Source: Ruminiclostridium cellobioparum DSM 1351 = ATCC 15832 | GTDB taxonomy: Bacteria; Bacillota; Clostridia; Acetivibrionales; DSM-1351 | Assembly: GCF_000621505.1 (NCBI RefSeq) | Contig: NZ_JHYD01000002.1 | Location: 332,465-396,464 of the forward strand | Direction of reading: 5' to 3' | Length of the DNA stretch: 64,000 nt | Part shown: positions 17,312 to 25,992 of the stretch, piece after piece | Layout: every line of letters starts with the position of its first letter | How positions within the stretch are numbered: position 1 is the first letter of the stretch | Position numbers and translations under genes: made by a program | Notes under the pieces: generated by a model | Seen by the model: the letters and a program-made list of their open reading frames with translations, nothing else | Databases searched by the model: none | Told to the model about the DNA's origin: nothing

Positions 17312-18187
17312 TTAGCTGATAAGTGCAATAAATGTGGTACTGTCGCATATTCCGTTTGCAGGTAAGCCATTGGCACTTTTAAATGAATTTATTGCTGTTG
17401 TCAGTCCCGAACCGAAGGTTCCCGGATACTCTACACCATTTGGATTATATCCCCACAACATTACAAGAATTTCGGCTGCGGTAACCATGTATTGGGTTTC
17501 TCCCTTGGTAACGTAATGACTTCCAAGAGCATTTTTTGATGCAGTACCCCAGATTCCATCCACAACAAGACCTGCATTATAATCTAAATTCATAGCTGTT
17601 TGTAAAACCTTAATGCCTGCTTTTTTGGTTTCAGCTCCTCTTACGCCATCGGTAGCGATGCTGGAACCGGTGAACTTGTTTGCTTGAACTTGTCCGGCCT
17701 GTATAATTGTGTTAACACCTCCGGGGGGAGTACCGCTTTCGTTATATCTCAGGATACAGTCCCAGGGGCTGTTATAATAACTTCTGATGCAAACTTCTTT
17801 TCCTGTTTGATCCCCTGGTTGTCCTCCGGTTGCCCCGCCATTTTCATTTTGGCTTGCATGAACGATTTGACCGTTGCCAATAAACATTGCAGTATGTGAG
17901 GATGAATTCAGCAATACATCACCACGTACCAGGCCGGAACCGCTTGATAGTACTATCGATGATATTACATTGGAAAAACCGGTGTTAAGAAAAACACTCT
18001 TCATATTACCGGTATAAGTTGCACCATTGGTTTTTACCGGTACGCCGGCAGTCTGCCAGGCGGTTATGATTGCAGAAGAGCAGTCATAATCACCACGCTC
18101 TCCCCATCTGTATGTCTGGTCATATCCGTGGCTGTTATCATTTGCCAAATCAATCATCCATTGTGTTGCAGTTTCAATCTTTCCCAT
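17312..18187 (-). CDS. Phage-type peptidoglycan hydrolase (Amidase_5-like) with binding repeats
   Basis: 291 residues. The N-terminal 150 resemble Amidase_5/NlpC-P60 lysins such as phage Dp-1 Pal: catalytic Cys in 'GDYDCSSAIITAW', His in 'SSHTAMFIGNG' and a further His in 'QIVHAS'. After a Pro/Gly linker come two peptidoglycan-binding-like units ('GIKVLQTAMNLDYNAGLVVDG' region and the segment ending 'NGLPANGICDSTTF'). There is no signal peptide, as in phage endolysins that need a holin. No holin, tail or capsid gene is nearby, so it is an orphan, possibly domesticated prophage lysin. Ribosome site AGGAGGACT. Confidence 0.85.
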   Translation of the reverse strand: MGKIETATQWMIDLANDNSHGYDQTYRWGERGDYDCSSAIITAWQTAGVPVKTNGATYTGNMKSVFLNTGFSNVISSIVLSSGSGLVRGDVLLNSSSHTAMFIGNGQIVHASQNENGGATGGQPGDQTGKEVCIRSYYNSPWDCILRYNESGTPPGGVNTIIQAGQVQANKFTGSSIATDGVRGAETKKAGIKVLQTAMNLDYNAGLVVDGIWGTASKNALGSHYVTKGETQYMVTAAEILVMLWGYNPNGVEYPGTFGSGLTTAINSFKSANGLPANGICDSTTFIALIS

Positions 18188-18353
18188 AGTAGTCCTCCTA
18201 ATGATTAATATTGAAAAAACAAATGAATGGGATCGCAGTTTGCACAGAATTTATCCCCATCCCATGCAACTGAATTCAATTACTCTTTCAATATATCAGG
18301 AGTATAAAATTCATGATTAACAACTAATGTAAATAAATGGAATAAAATAGAAT

Positions 18354-18391
18354 GATGTATTACTTTTAAATATTTTTAAAAATAATACATC
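18354..18391 (-). terminator. Likely terminator of asnB
   Basis: GATGTATTA (18354-18362) / TAATACATC (18383-18391) with an A/T-rich interior that extends the pairing; it lies 80 bases past the asnB stop on the minus strand. Confidence 0.6.
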
Positions 18392-18471
18392 AGAAAAAAA
18401 GTTGGAATCAATATTATAAGGGAAAGAAGGCATACACTTTTAATGGAGCTGCCCATTTATTGAAGTTGTCC

Positions 18472-20301
18472 TTACACTATCTTCACATTATACTCTCCGA
18501 ACCAGTAATTCAGCTGCAGCAGCCAGGCTATGAGCTGCGGACGGCCCATGAGCTGTCCGAACCAGGTTACATTGCTGCCTGTGCGGAGCAGTGTAAGAGC
18601 ATCCTGGTGAAGAATATCCCGCAGCACCGAATTGGAGTCGGCCAGCACCTGTTCAAATATGCGGGTCACGATTTTCTCGTATTCAGGATTATGGGTTTTG
18701 GGATAGGGGCTCTTCTTTCGGTTAAGAATCTTATCAGGCAGGTATTCAGCCATTGAATTCCTCAGTAAGGATTTCTCGACCTTATTTTTGAACTTGATGC
18801 TCCAGGGTACATTATATACGTATTCCAGAATTCTATGGTCGGAAAAGGGTACCCTGACCTCAAGGCCGCTGGCCATCGACATCCTGTCCTTGCGTTCCAA
18901 AAGACTTGTCATAAACCAGTTGACAGACAGCCAGGTAGCTATCCTGCTGCTTTTCATTTCCTCGGATTCGTTTGGGGCCAGCGGGCAGGCATTTTTAGTG
19001 TCCAGATACATCTGCTTTACAAATTCGAAACCTTCCCTGGGTTTGGCGAAATCCGGGTGAAACAGGAACACTTTAGATTCAGGATCGTGTATCCACGGGA
19101 AAAAGTCCCTGTGCAGCATTTCGGTTTTATAGAACCAAGGATAACCGCCGAAGATTTCATCGGCACATTCCCCGCTCAGAGCAACAGTATGTCTTTTTTT
19201 AACTTCACGGCAGTAATAGAGCAGTGAAGAATCAATATCAGCCATGCCGGGATAATCCCTGTATTTTACGGCATCATACAACAGAGTGGCAATCTCCTGC
19301 TGGGTTACGGTAAGTATAGTGTGGTCTGTTTTCAGGTATGCCGCAAGCCATGCAGCATAGGCATCGTCACTTTCGGGCTGGAAGCTTGTGGCCTCGAAAT
19401 GCTGCTGGTTGCCTTCATACTCGAAAGAGTAGGTGGAGAGGGTTTCCCCGTTTTTTTTATCCGTTTTTGCAACGGAAGTTACAATGGAGGAATCCAGCCC
19501 GCCTGACAGGAAGGTACATAAAGGCACATCCGAAACAAGCTGTCTCTTAATGGCATCTGTCAAATAGAACCGGGTTTTTTCAAGGATGGTGTCTTCGTCG
19601 TCCCGCATTTCATAGGCCTCAAGAGACCAATACCTGCTGAGGCTGAGACCATCGGTATCAAAAGTACCATGGTATCCGGGAGAAATTTCATATATATTTT
19701 TAAATATGCCGTTATTGGAAGGTCTCATGGGGGACAGGTAAAGCATTTGCCATATTCCTTCACTGTCCAGCTCGGCTCTTATCTGCGGATGCTTTAAAAT
19801 GGCCTTGACCTCGGAAGAAAAAATAAAAGTATTACCCAGCCGGGTATAGAAAAAAGGTTTCACTCCCATCCTGTCCCTGGAGAGGTAAACCCTTTTGTTT
19901 GCATCATCATAAACTGCAAAGGCATATATGCCGTTAAGCTTCTCCGAACATCCGCGGCCCCAGATTATGTACGAATACAGCACAACTTCGGTATCACAGT
20001 GCGTGCTGAACTTTACACCGGAAGATGAAAGCTCCTTCCGCAGTTCATCCGCATTATATATTTCACCGTTATAGACAATGGTATAGCTTTTCCCCTCAAA
20101 AACCGCAGTCATTGGCTGAAGGCCGTTTTCAACATCAATTACAGCCAGCCTGTTATGCGCGAAACATACATTTTCACTGCGGAAGAAGCCATTTTGATCC
20201 GGCCCTCTATGAACGGTGGTTTTTCTCATTTCATTCAAAACCGTCTGGGTTACGCCTGAAGCAGAATCTTTAAAGTTAATTATACCAAGAATCGAACACA
20301 T
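18472..20301 (-). CDS. asnB: Asparagine synthase, glutamine-hydrolysing
   Basis: 609 residues. Starting at 20301 exposes Cys2 as nucleophile of the class II glutaminase domain ('MCSILGII'), with GGAGGAATATTTT upstream; the longer frame would bury it. The synthetase domain carries the PP-loop 'SGGLDSSI' and 'SGECADEIFGGYPWF'. It makes asparagine from aspartate, ATP and glutamine in the cytosol. Together with the two glutamine synthetases and gatCAB it adds to a glutamine-centred neighbourhood, although its own leader shows no ANTAR-type hairpin. Confidence 0.96.
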   Translation of the reverse strand: MCSILGIINFKDSASGVTQTVLNEMRKTTVHRGPDQNGFFRSENVCFAHNRLAVIDVENGLQPMTAVFEGKSYTIVYNGEIYNADELRKELSSSGVKFSTHCDTEVVLYSYIIWGRGCSEKLNGIYAFAVYDDANKRVYLSRDRMGVKPFFYTRLGNTFIFSSEVKAILKHPQIRAELDSEGIWQMLYLSPMRPSNNGIFKNIYEISPGYHGTFDTDGLSLSRYWSLEAYEMRDDEDTILEKTRFYLTDAIKRQLVSDVPLCTFLSGGLDSSIVTSVAKTDKKNGETLSTYSFEYEGNQQHFEATSFQPESDDAYAAWLAAYLKTDHTILTVTQQEIATLLYDAVKYRDYPGMADIDSSLLYYCREVKKRHTVALSGECADEIFGGYPWFYKTEMLHRDFFPWIHDPESKVFLFHPDFAKPREGFEFVKQMYLDTKNACPLAPNESEEMKSSRIATWLSVNWFMTSLLERKDRMSMASGLEVRVPFSDHRILEYVYNVPWSIKFKNKVEKSLLRNSMAEYLPDKILNRKKSPYPKTHNPEYEKIVTRIFEQVLADSNSVLRDILHQDALTLLRTGSNVTWFGQLMGRPQLIAWLLQLNYWFGEYNVKIV

Positions 20302-20360
20302 AAAATATTCCTCCAAAGTCAAATAAATAAAAGGACAAGAAGTATTTTAAGTCAATTAAT

Positions 20361-20401
20361 AAAAAAATTAACCGACCAGACGTCATTGTCCCTTTGGTCG
20401 G
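20361..20401 (-). terminator. Terminator after chemoreceptor gene
   Basis: CCGACCA (20372-20378) / TGGTCGG (20395-20401); read on the minus strand it is followed by TTAATTTTTTT. A second 12-base inverted repeat, GTAAAAAGTATG (20402-20413) / CATACTTTTTAC (20435-20446), lies just before it. Confidence 0.75.
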
Positions 20402-20499
20402 GTAAAAAGTATGAATTTTAGAAACGTATTGCAGCATACTTTTTACTTTATTCAGTATATGAAGTTTGGAGGCGATTAGTGCATAAATCGTGAAAATTT

Positions 20500-22035
20500 T
20501 CAGATGATTATATCAATTCCCACTACGCCGGCGATTTCACCGGCAGTATTCCTGATTGGTGCCGAAACGGTAACACATGGATTTCTTGTTATAGCGGAAA
20601 TGTATACCTGTGAAATGAAATCCTCACCCTCAATACCATGCTTAAACCATTCTCTCACATTTGCGTTTGCTATACCGGCTTCGGGTATGGAACAGATAAA
20701 TCTGCCTTTGCGGTCATTGGTCCAGGCCGCCTCAACAAAACTGTATTTTTTCATAAAACTGCTTAAAACAGCTTCATGAGTGTTGCTGTCTTTGGAATTG
20801 ACTATTTCGGCTCTGGAACAAAGCTCGTCCTTTATGATGGAAAGAGAATTTTTAGCTTTATCCATTGCTTCGCTGCCAGGCTTCTCCATAACCTCAGTTT
20901 CAACTGCAGCTTCGCTGGAAAAGAGCTTTGCAAGGGAGGAGGAGGCTTCATTCAGGCGGGTGCCCAGTGAGGAGATGTCCTCCATATTTTGCTTCTGCTG
21001 CTGAACCGAGGTACAAACAGCATCGACTGATTTTGATGTCTGCAGCATGACTTCCTCAACCTCTTTGATCTGGTCTCCCACATTTTGAGCGATTTGAACC
21101 TCCTGTTTGGAAAACCGGCTTATCTGATCCATCATTCCGAAAACATCGTTAAAGGAAGAGTCGATTCTCTCAAGATTTCCTTCAATTTTTTTAGTGACGG
21201 ATATTCCGGCATCCACGCGCAGGGCATTTTCTTTTACGTCCCCATACACATTTCCCACTTCGGTTTGGATGGCCTTAATCAGTGAATTGATATCTCCCAC
21301 AGATTTGTTGGTATCCTCCGCAAGCTTGTGAATTTCAGAGGCAACCACTGTAAAACCTTTTCCATGCTCACCTGCACGTGCCGATTCTATTGTGGCATTA
21401 AGTGCCAGGAGCTGGGTTTGTTTTGAGATATTGCCGACTGTTTCAAGGATATGTACTATTTCTTTTGAGGTTTTTTGAAGCTGTTCCATATTTGTCAGGG
21501 TCTTATCGGAGGATTCATGTATGCCGTTAATTGTTTGAACTATCTGCAATATTTCTTCAAGACTCAGCTTTACCGTGTCTTTGGAAATCAAACTCTTATT
21601 CAGCATATCAAGGGTTATGCCATCTGCGTTATTCAGGAGCTCCATAATGCTTCTGACTTCAGAGAGGGTGTTGGTAATGCTGGAATTTACTTTTTCATTA
21701 TTATCAGCCATCTCTCTTACTTTGTCATATACATACTTTGCGAATTCATTATTCTCATCACTGGTTACAGCAATGCTTTCGGATACTGAGGATATCTGAC
21801 TTGAAGTAACCTGCACTTCAGAGTTGAATTTTCTTAGCTCATCTTTAAGTTTTTTAATATTATCAGTGTATTGCCTGCTGCTGCTTGTCAATAAATGTCG
21901 GATAAAAACAAAATACCCCATAAATAAGACCATATTCATTGCCAATATTAGGAGATTCCATCCCGATACTGCCGCAAGAACAGTGGAGCATGTGAGAAGT
22001 GCACCTGAAGCAACCAGGTATGAAATGTTTTTCAT
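20500..22035 (-). CDS. Methyl-accepting chemotaxis-like protein with C-terminal Cache-like domain
   Basis: 511 residues. Two hydrophobic helices near residues 8-50 with almost no external loop, a signalling domain with tip '[23 protein letters not shown]', then about 120 C-terminal residues ('FVEAAWTNDRKGRFICSIPE', 'TVSAPIRNTAGEIAGVVGIDI') that look like a Cache/PDC sensor. Putting the sensor after the signalling domain means it would lie in the cytoplasm, unlike standard chemoreceptors. It has no HAMP that I can see. Start at 22035 after GGAGATACG. The leader contains a 22-base perfect inverted repeat. Confidence 0.88.
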   Translation of the reverse strand: MKNISYLVASGALLTCSTVLAAVSGWNLLILAMNMVLFMGYFVFIRHLLTSSSRQYTDNIKKLKDELRKFNSEVQVTSSQISSVSESIAVTSDENNEFAKYVYDKVREMADNNEKVNSSITNTLSEVRSIMELLNNADGITLDMLNKSLISKDTVKLSLEEILQIVQTINGIHESSDKTLTNMEQLQKTSKEIVHILETVGNISKQTQLLALNATIESARAGEHGKGFTVVASEIHKLAEDTNKSVGDINSLIKAIQTEVGNVYGDVKENALRVDAGISVTKKIEGNLERIDSSFNDVFGMMDQISRFSKQEVQIAQNVGDQIKEVEEVMLQTSKSVDAVCTSVQQQKQNMEDISSLGTRLNEASSSLAKLFSSEAAVETEVMEKPGSEAMDKAKNSLSIIKDELCSRAEIVNSKDSNTHEAVLSSFMKKYSFVEAAWTNDRKGRFICSIPEAGIANANVREWFKHGIEGEDFISQVYISAITRNPCVTVSAPIRNTAGEIAGVVGIDIII

Positions 22036-22050
22036 CGTATCTCCAATTCC

Positions 22051-22106
22051 GGCATGAGTCAAATAAATCTCCCATTCCGAAACTGGAGATTTATTTGACT
22101 CATGCC
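22051..22106 (-). repeat. 22-base perfect inverted repeat in chemoreceptor leader
   Basis: Left arm 22051-22072, right arm 22085-22106, 12-base loop. Read on the minus strand it ends only three or four bases before the GGAG ribosome site of the chemoreceptor. No T tract follows, so it is not a normal terminator; it could block or position ribosomes or bind a dimeric regulator. Confidence 0.8.
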
Positions 22107-22137
22107 ATTAATTTTTTCGGTAATTTATCATTCAATT

Positions 22138-22200
22138 AAAGGCAACAGTGCGGGCCGGCTTTTGCCGGCGGCGAGAGAGCGCCTGTGCACCATTGCCTTC
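22138..22200 (-). terminator. Compound hairpin terminator of glnN
   Basis: Outer stem AAGGCAA / TTGCCTT and GTGC / GCAC, inner perfect hairpin GCCGGC-AAAA-GCCGGC; starts 15 bases after the glnN stop on the minus strand. Confidence 0.75.
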
Positions 22201-22214
22201 TGGATTTGGATTAA

Positions 22215-24308
22215 TCAAACATTAAAGAGAAGATCCGCATAGGTAGGGAATGGATACATGTCTCTGGGCAGAATAGCTTCAAGTTTGTCGGCGTCAGTTC
22301 TTAAGGCTTCCATTGCAGGAATGACAGTCTTGCTGAAGGCTTCTGCCTGCTTTAATGCGCTGCCGGTTTCAGCATTTGCTTTTTCAAGTGTCTTCTTTAA
22401 TGCAGTCAGGTTTGAAGCAAAGGAACTGAGAACCGGTGAAAGTTCCTTCAATACCGAAGACTGGGCTGAAACCTCAACAGACATTCCGGTTGCCTTAACC
22501 GAATTGATGGTGTCCGACAGTTCCCTGCTGAACCTGAAGGCGGCAGGCAATATCTCAGTCTTGGCCATGTTGACCATGGTCAATGCTTCAATATTGATTG
22601 TCTTAACGTAGTTCTCAAGGAGTATTTCATATCTGGATTCGATTTCCGATTTGCTTAACACGCCATGTCTGACAAACACTGCGACATTCTTGTCATTGAT
22701 AAAGGTAGGAATACACTCAACAGTTGACTTCATATTGAGCAGGCCTCTGCTTTCGGCTTCAACGACCCACTCTTCCGAATAGCCGTTTCCGTTGAATATG
22801 ATTCTCTTGTGGTTTTTAACGGTTTCTGAAAGCAGGGTTGCAATGGCGGCATTTAAATCGTCTGCAGTTTCCAGCTGATCGGCAAACTTTTGCAGAATTT
22901 CAGCAACTATTGTGTTGAGAACAAAGTTGGCACCTGCAATTGAAGCAGAAGAACCAAGCATTCTGAATTCGAATTTGTTTCCGGTGAATGCAAAGGGTGA
23001 AGTTCTGTTGCGGTCTGTTGTATCCTTTGGAAGCTTGGGCAGGCTTGCAACGCCTGTCTCCAGGATATTGTTGTAGATTTTTCCCTTTGCCTTTCCGTTT
23101 TCAAGCTGGTTGATAATGTCAGTTAGCTGGTCTCCGAGGAATATTGAAACAATGGCAGGCGGAGCTTCGTTGGCACCGAGCCTGTGGTCGTTTCCGGCCG
23201 TGGCTACAGACAGGCGCAGCAAATCCTGATATTCATCCACTGCTCTGATCACGGCAGTCAGGAAGATAAGGAACTGAACATTGTCATGCGGTGTTGAACC
23301 CGGTTCCAGGAGGTTCTGTCCGTCGTTGGTTGACATCGACCAGTTGTTGTGCTTACCCGAACCGTTGACACCGGCAAATGGCTTTTCATGCAGCAGGCAT
23401 GCAAGACCATGTCTTAATGCGACCTTCTGCATCAGTTCCATTGTAAGCTGATTGTGATCGGTAGCTACGTTTGATGTGTTGAATATTGGTGCCAATTCGT
23501 GCTGGGCAGGAGCAACCTCGTTGTGTTCGGTCTTGGCAGAAATACCAAGTTTCCAGAGTTCGGTGTCAAGGTCCTTCATATACGCGGAAACCCTTTCCTT
23601 GATATTGCCAAAGTAATGGTCTTCCAATTCCTGACCCTTTGGAGGTTTGACACCGAACAGGGTTCTTCCTGTGAAGATCAAATCCTTACGCTGTTTGAAC
23701 AGCTCTCTGTCAACGAGGAAGTATTCCTGCTCAGGGCCGACGGTTGTTGTCACCCTTGTTGCAGAAGTGTTGCCAAGAACTTTTAATATCCTTAATGCCT
23801 GTTTGTTGAGAGCTTCCATTGAACGGAGCAATGGAGTCTTCTTGTCAAGGATTTCTCCCGTATATGAGCAGAAGGCAGTTGGAATATAGAGTGTGCCGTC
23901 TTTTACGAATGCAGGTGAGGTACAGTCCCAGGCTGTATATCCTCTTGCCTCATAGGTGGCTCTGAGACCTCCTGACGGGAAGGAGGATGCATCGGGTTCA
24001 CCCTTGATGAGTTCCTTGCCCGAAAATTCCAATATTACTTTTCCGTCTGCGGTGGGAGAAATAAATGCATCATGTTTTTCGGCAGTGATGCCGGTCATTG
24101 GGTGGAACCAGTGGGTAAAGTGGGTGGCACCTTTTTCTATCGCCCAATCCTTCATTACACTTGCAACTACGTCGGCAACCGATTCATCAAGAGCCAAACC
24201 AAGATCAATAGTTTTTTTCAAGGATTTATAAGTTGCCTTTGGAAGGCGCTCATGCATTACCGTGTCATTAAATACACTGCTTCCAAAAATTTCTGTTACA
24301 TTTGCCAT
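22215..24308 (-). CDS. glnN: Glutamine synthetase type III
   Basis: 697 residues, the usual length of GSIII, about 250 longer than GSI. Catalytic motifs: '[10 protein letters not shown]' glutamate-metal ligands, '[13 protein letters not shown]', '[10 protein letters not shown]' and '[18 protein letters not shown]'. It makes glutamine from glutamate and ammonium. It lies 132 bases downstream of gatB in the same direction; the gap holds an ANTAR-type attenuator, so it may be read from the gatCAB promoter or a weak local promoter when the terminator is disabled. Ribosome site AAGGGGGTT. Confidence 0.96.
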   Translation of the reverse strand: MANVTEIFGSSVFNDTVMHERLPKATYKSLKKTIDLGLALDESVADVVASVMKDWAIEKGATHFTHWFHPMTGITAEKHDAFISPTADGKVILEFSGKELIKGEPDASSFPSGGLRATYEARGYTAWDCTSPAFVKDGTLYIPTAFCSYTGEILDKKTPLLRSMEALNKQALRILKVLGNTSATRVTTTVGPEQEYFLVDRELFKQRKDLIFTGRTLFGVKPPKGQELEDHYFGNIKERVSAYMKDLDTELWKLGISAKTEHNEVAPAQHELAPIFNTSNVATDHNQLTMELMQKVALRHGLACLLHEKPFAGVNGSGKHNNWSMSTNDGQNLLEPGSTPHDNVQFLIFLTAVIRAVDEYQDLLRLSVATAGNDHRLGANEAPPAIVSIFLGDQLTDIINQLENGKAKGKIYNNILETGVASLPKLPKDTTDRNRTSPFAFTGNKFEFRMLGSSASIAGANFVLNTIVAEILQKFADQLETADDLNAAIATLLSETVKNHKRIIFNGNGYSEEWVVEAESRGLLNMKSTVECIPTFINDKNVAVFVRHGVLSKSEIESRYEILLENYVKTINIEALTMVNMAKTEILPAAFRFSRELSDTINSVKATGMSVEVSAQSSVLKELSPVLSSFASNLTALKKTLEKANAETGSALKQAEAFSKTVIPAMEALRTDADKLEAILPRDMYPFPTYADLLFNV

Positions 24309-24361
24309 ACTAAGTAACCCCCTTAATAAAATTAATTTTAATTATTTGTTTTTGAACTTAT

Positions 24362-24415
24362 AAAAAAAGGCATTCCACTCCCTTATTTAAAAAAGGAGCG
24401 AAACGCCTTTGTTTC
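24362..24415 (-). promoter_or_regulatory. ANTAR-type antiterminator/terminator leader of glnN
   Basis: On the minus strand GAAAC-(AAAGGC)-GTTTC (plus coordinates 24400-24415): loop with A1 and G4. The loop and 3' arm are also part of a terminator, AAAGGC (24405-24410) pairing with GCCTTT (24366-24371) plus inner pairs, followed by a run of T. The 16 bases of the hairpin are identical to those in the glnA leader 3.7 kb away. Confidence 0.85.
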
Positions 24416-24440
24416 ACTGATAAATTTAATTGTTGTCGTA

Positions 24441-25880
24441 TTATCCCTTCAATTTGTTTAATTCACTTCTCAGGACTTCCTGCACTACCTTTGGATTTCC
24501 TCTTCCGGCCAATGCTCTGGAGCACTGTCCCATCAGGAACCCAAAGGTTTTTTCCTTGCCTGCCAGATACTCGGCAACAGCCTTTTCATTGCCGGCAAGT
24601 ATCTCTTTAACTGTATTTTCAACTTCACCGGTATCATTGATAACCTTGTAGCCTTTTTCAGCTATTATGTCCTCAGGGTTCTTACCGCCTTCAAACATTT
24701 CAGCCAGAACCTTTTTGGCATTGGCCGCGGTAATTTCCCCGTTTTCAACCAGCTTTAGCAGGCGGCCCAATACTTCACCTCCAAAAGGGATATCCTCTGC
24801 GGAAAGTCCGGTATCATTCAATTGCCTTAATACTTCAACTGTTATAAAGTTTGAAGCTGCTTTGGGGTTTCCGCACTCGTTGGCAGCACTCTCAAAGAAA
24901 TCCGAAAGGCTGACCGAGGTCAGAAGCAAGTTGGCATCAACTTCACTCAGGCCGAATTCACCGGTGTATTTGGCAAGTCTTTTATCGGGGAGCTCGGGCA
25001 AGGCCTTGCGGAAAGCTTCGATCTCTTCCTTTGTAAAGGATATGGGTACCACATCCGGTTCGGGGAAGTATCTGTAATCATGGGCATCTTCCTTGCTCCT
25101 CATGGATTTGCTTTCACCCTTGTTATCATCCCATCTTCTGGTTTCCTGTGTGATTTTCTTACCTTCGTCCAGAAGCTCGGACTGCCTTTCTATTTCGGCA
25201 TCTATTGATCTTGCTATACCTCTGATTGAGTTGATGTTCTTCATCTCTGTTCTTGTTCCAAGTTCTTCTGCCCCTTGAGGCCTGATTGAGACGTTTACGT
25301 CTGCTCTAAGTGAACCTTCCTCCATCCGGCAGTCTGAAACGCCGGAGTAGAGCAGCATGAGGCGGACTTTCTCGACAAACTCCCTGGCCTCTTCGGAGGA
25401 GGAGAGATCAGGTTTTGTGACTATTTCTATAAGCGGTACGCCGCAGCGGTTGTAATCTGCCAGACTGTAGTTGTCATAACTGTCGTGCAGGAGCTTTCCG
25501 GCGTCTTCTTCAAGGTGTATCCTCTCTATGCGGATAAATTTCTTACCCTCGGGAGTATTGATAGTAATTCCTCCGTTTTTGCATATGGGCAGGTCAAACT
25601 GTGAAATCTGATATGCCTTTGGCAAATCGGGATAAAAATAATTTTTTCTGTCCAGCTTTGAAAATTCATTTATTTCACAATTCAGGGCCAGCCCCGCTTT
25701 GACCGTATATTCAACAGCTGTTTTGTTTAAAACAGGCAAGGTGCCCGGCAGGCCGGTGCACACCGGACAGCATCTTGTATTGGGCTCTCCGCCAAAACTT
25801 ACGGGGCAGTCACAGAATATTTTTGATTTGGTGGATAACTCCGCATGTATTTCTAAACCTATGGTTGGAATGTATTTCAT
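24441..25880 (-). CDS. gatB: Aspartyl/glutamyl-tRNA amidotransferase subunit B
   Basis: 479 residues. Core motifs 'GLEIHAELSTKSKIFC', 'CPVCTGLPGTLPVLN', 'KLDRKNYFYPDLPKAYQISQFD' and C-terminal YqeY-like tail. With GatA and GatC it converts Glu-tRNA(Gln) (and Asp-tRNA(Asn)) to the amidated forms using glutamine. Start at 25880 after GGAGGTTAATATA. The 112-base gap behind gatA contains an inverted repeat (GGAGGTTA / TAACCTCC, 25962-26001) that overlaps the gatA stop. Confidence 0.97.
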   Translation of the reverse strand: MKYIPTIGLEIHAELSTKSKIFCDCPVSFGGEPNTRCCPVCTGLPGTLPVLNKTAVEYTVKAGLALNCEINEFSKLDRKNYFYPDLPKAYQISQFDLPICKNGGITINTPEGKKFIRIERIHLEEDAGKLLHDSYDNYSLADYNRCGVPLIEIVTKPDLSSSEEAREFVEKVRLMLLYSGVSDCRMEEGSLRADVNVSIRPQGAEELGTRTEMKNINSIRGIARSIDAEIERQSELLDEGKKITQETRRWDDNKGESKSMRSKEDAHDYRYFPEPDVVPISFTKEEIEAFRKALPELPDKRLAKYTGEFGLSEVDANLLLTSVSLSDFFESAANECGNPKAASNFITVEVLRQLNDTGLSAEDIPFGGEVLGRLLKLVENGEITAANAKKVLAEMFEGGKNPEDIIAEKGYKVINDTGEVENTVKEILAGNEKAVAEYLAGKEKTFGFLMGQCSRALAGRGNPKVVQEVLRSELNKLKG

Positions 25881-25992
25881 TATATTAACCTCCATGAGCC
25901 ACATTTGTGGCCACAAAATGTTATGCAAGTAATTATCCTTTATCGCAATGTGGCGAATAAAGGAGGTTAATTGGCCATGTGCGCTTTCAAAG

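Noticed and set aside
20302..20500. ANTAR-type switch or T-box before asnB
   Set aside because: The hairpins there lie directly after the upstream chemoreceptor gene and read as its terminator; no A1/G4 hexaloop and no T-box sequence is present.
17312..22035. Prophage region around the amidase gene
   Set aside because: No integrase, structural, packaging or holin genes; flanking genes are ordinary metabolic and chemotaxis genes.
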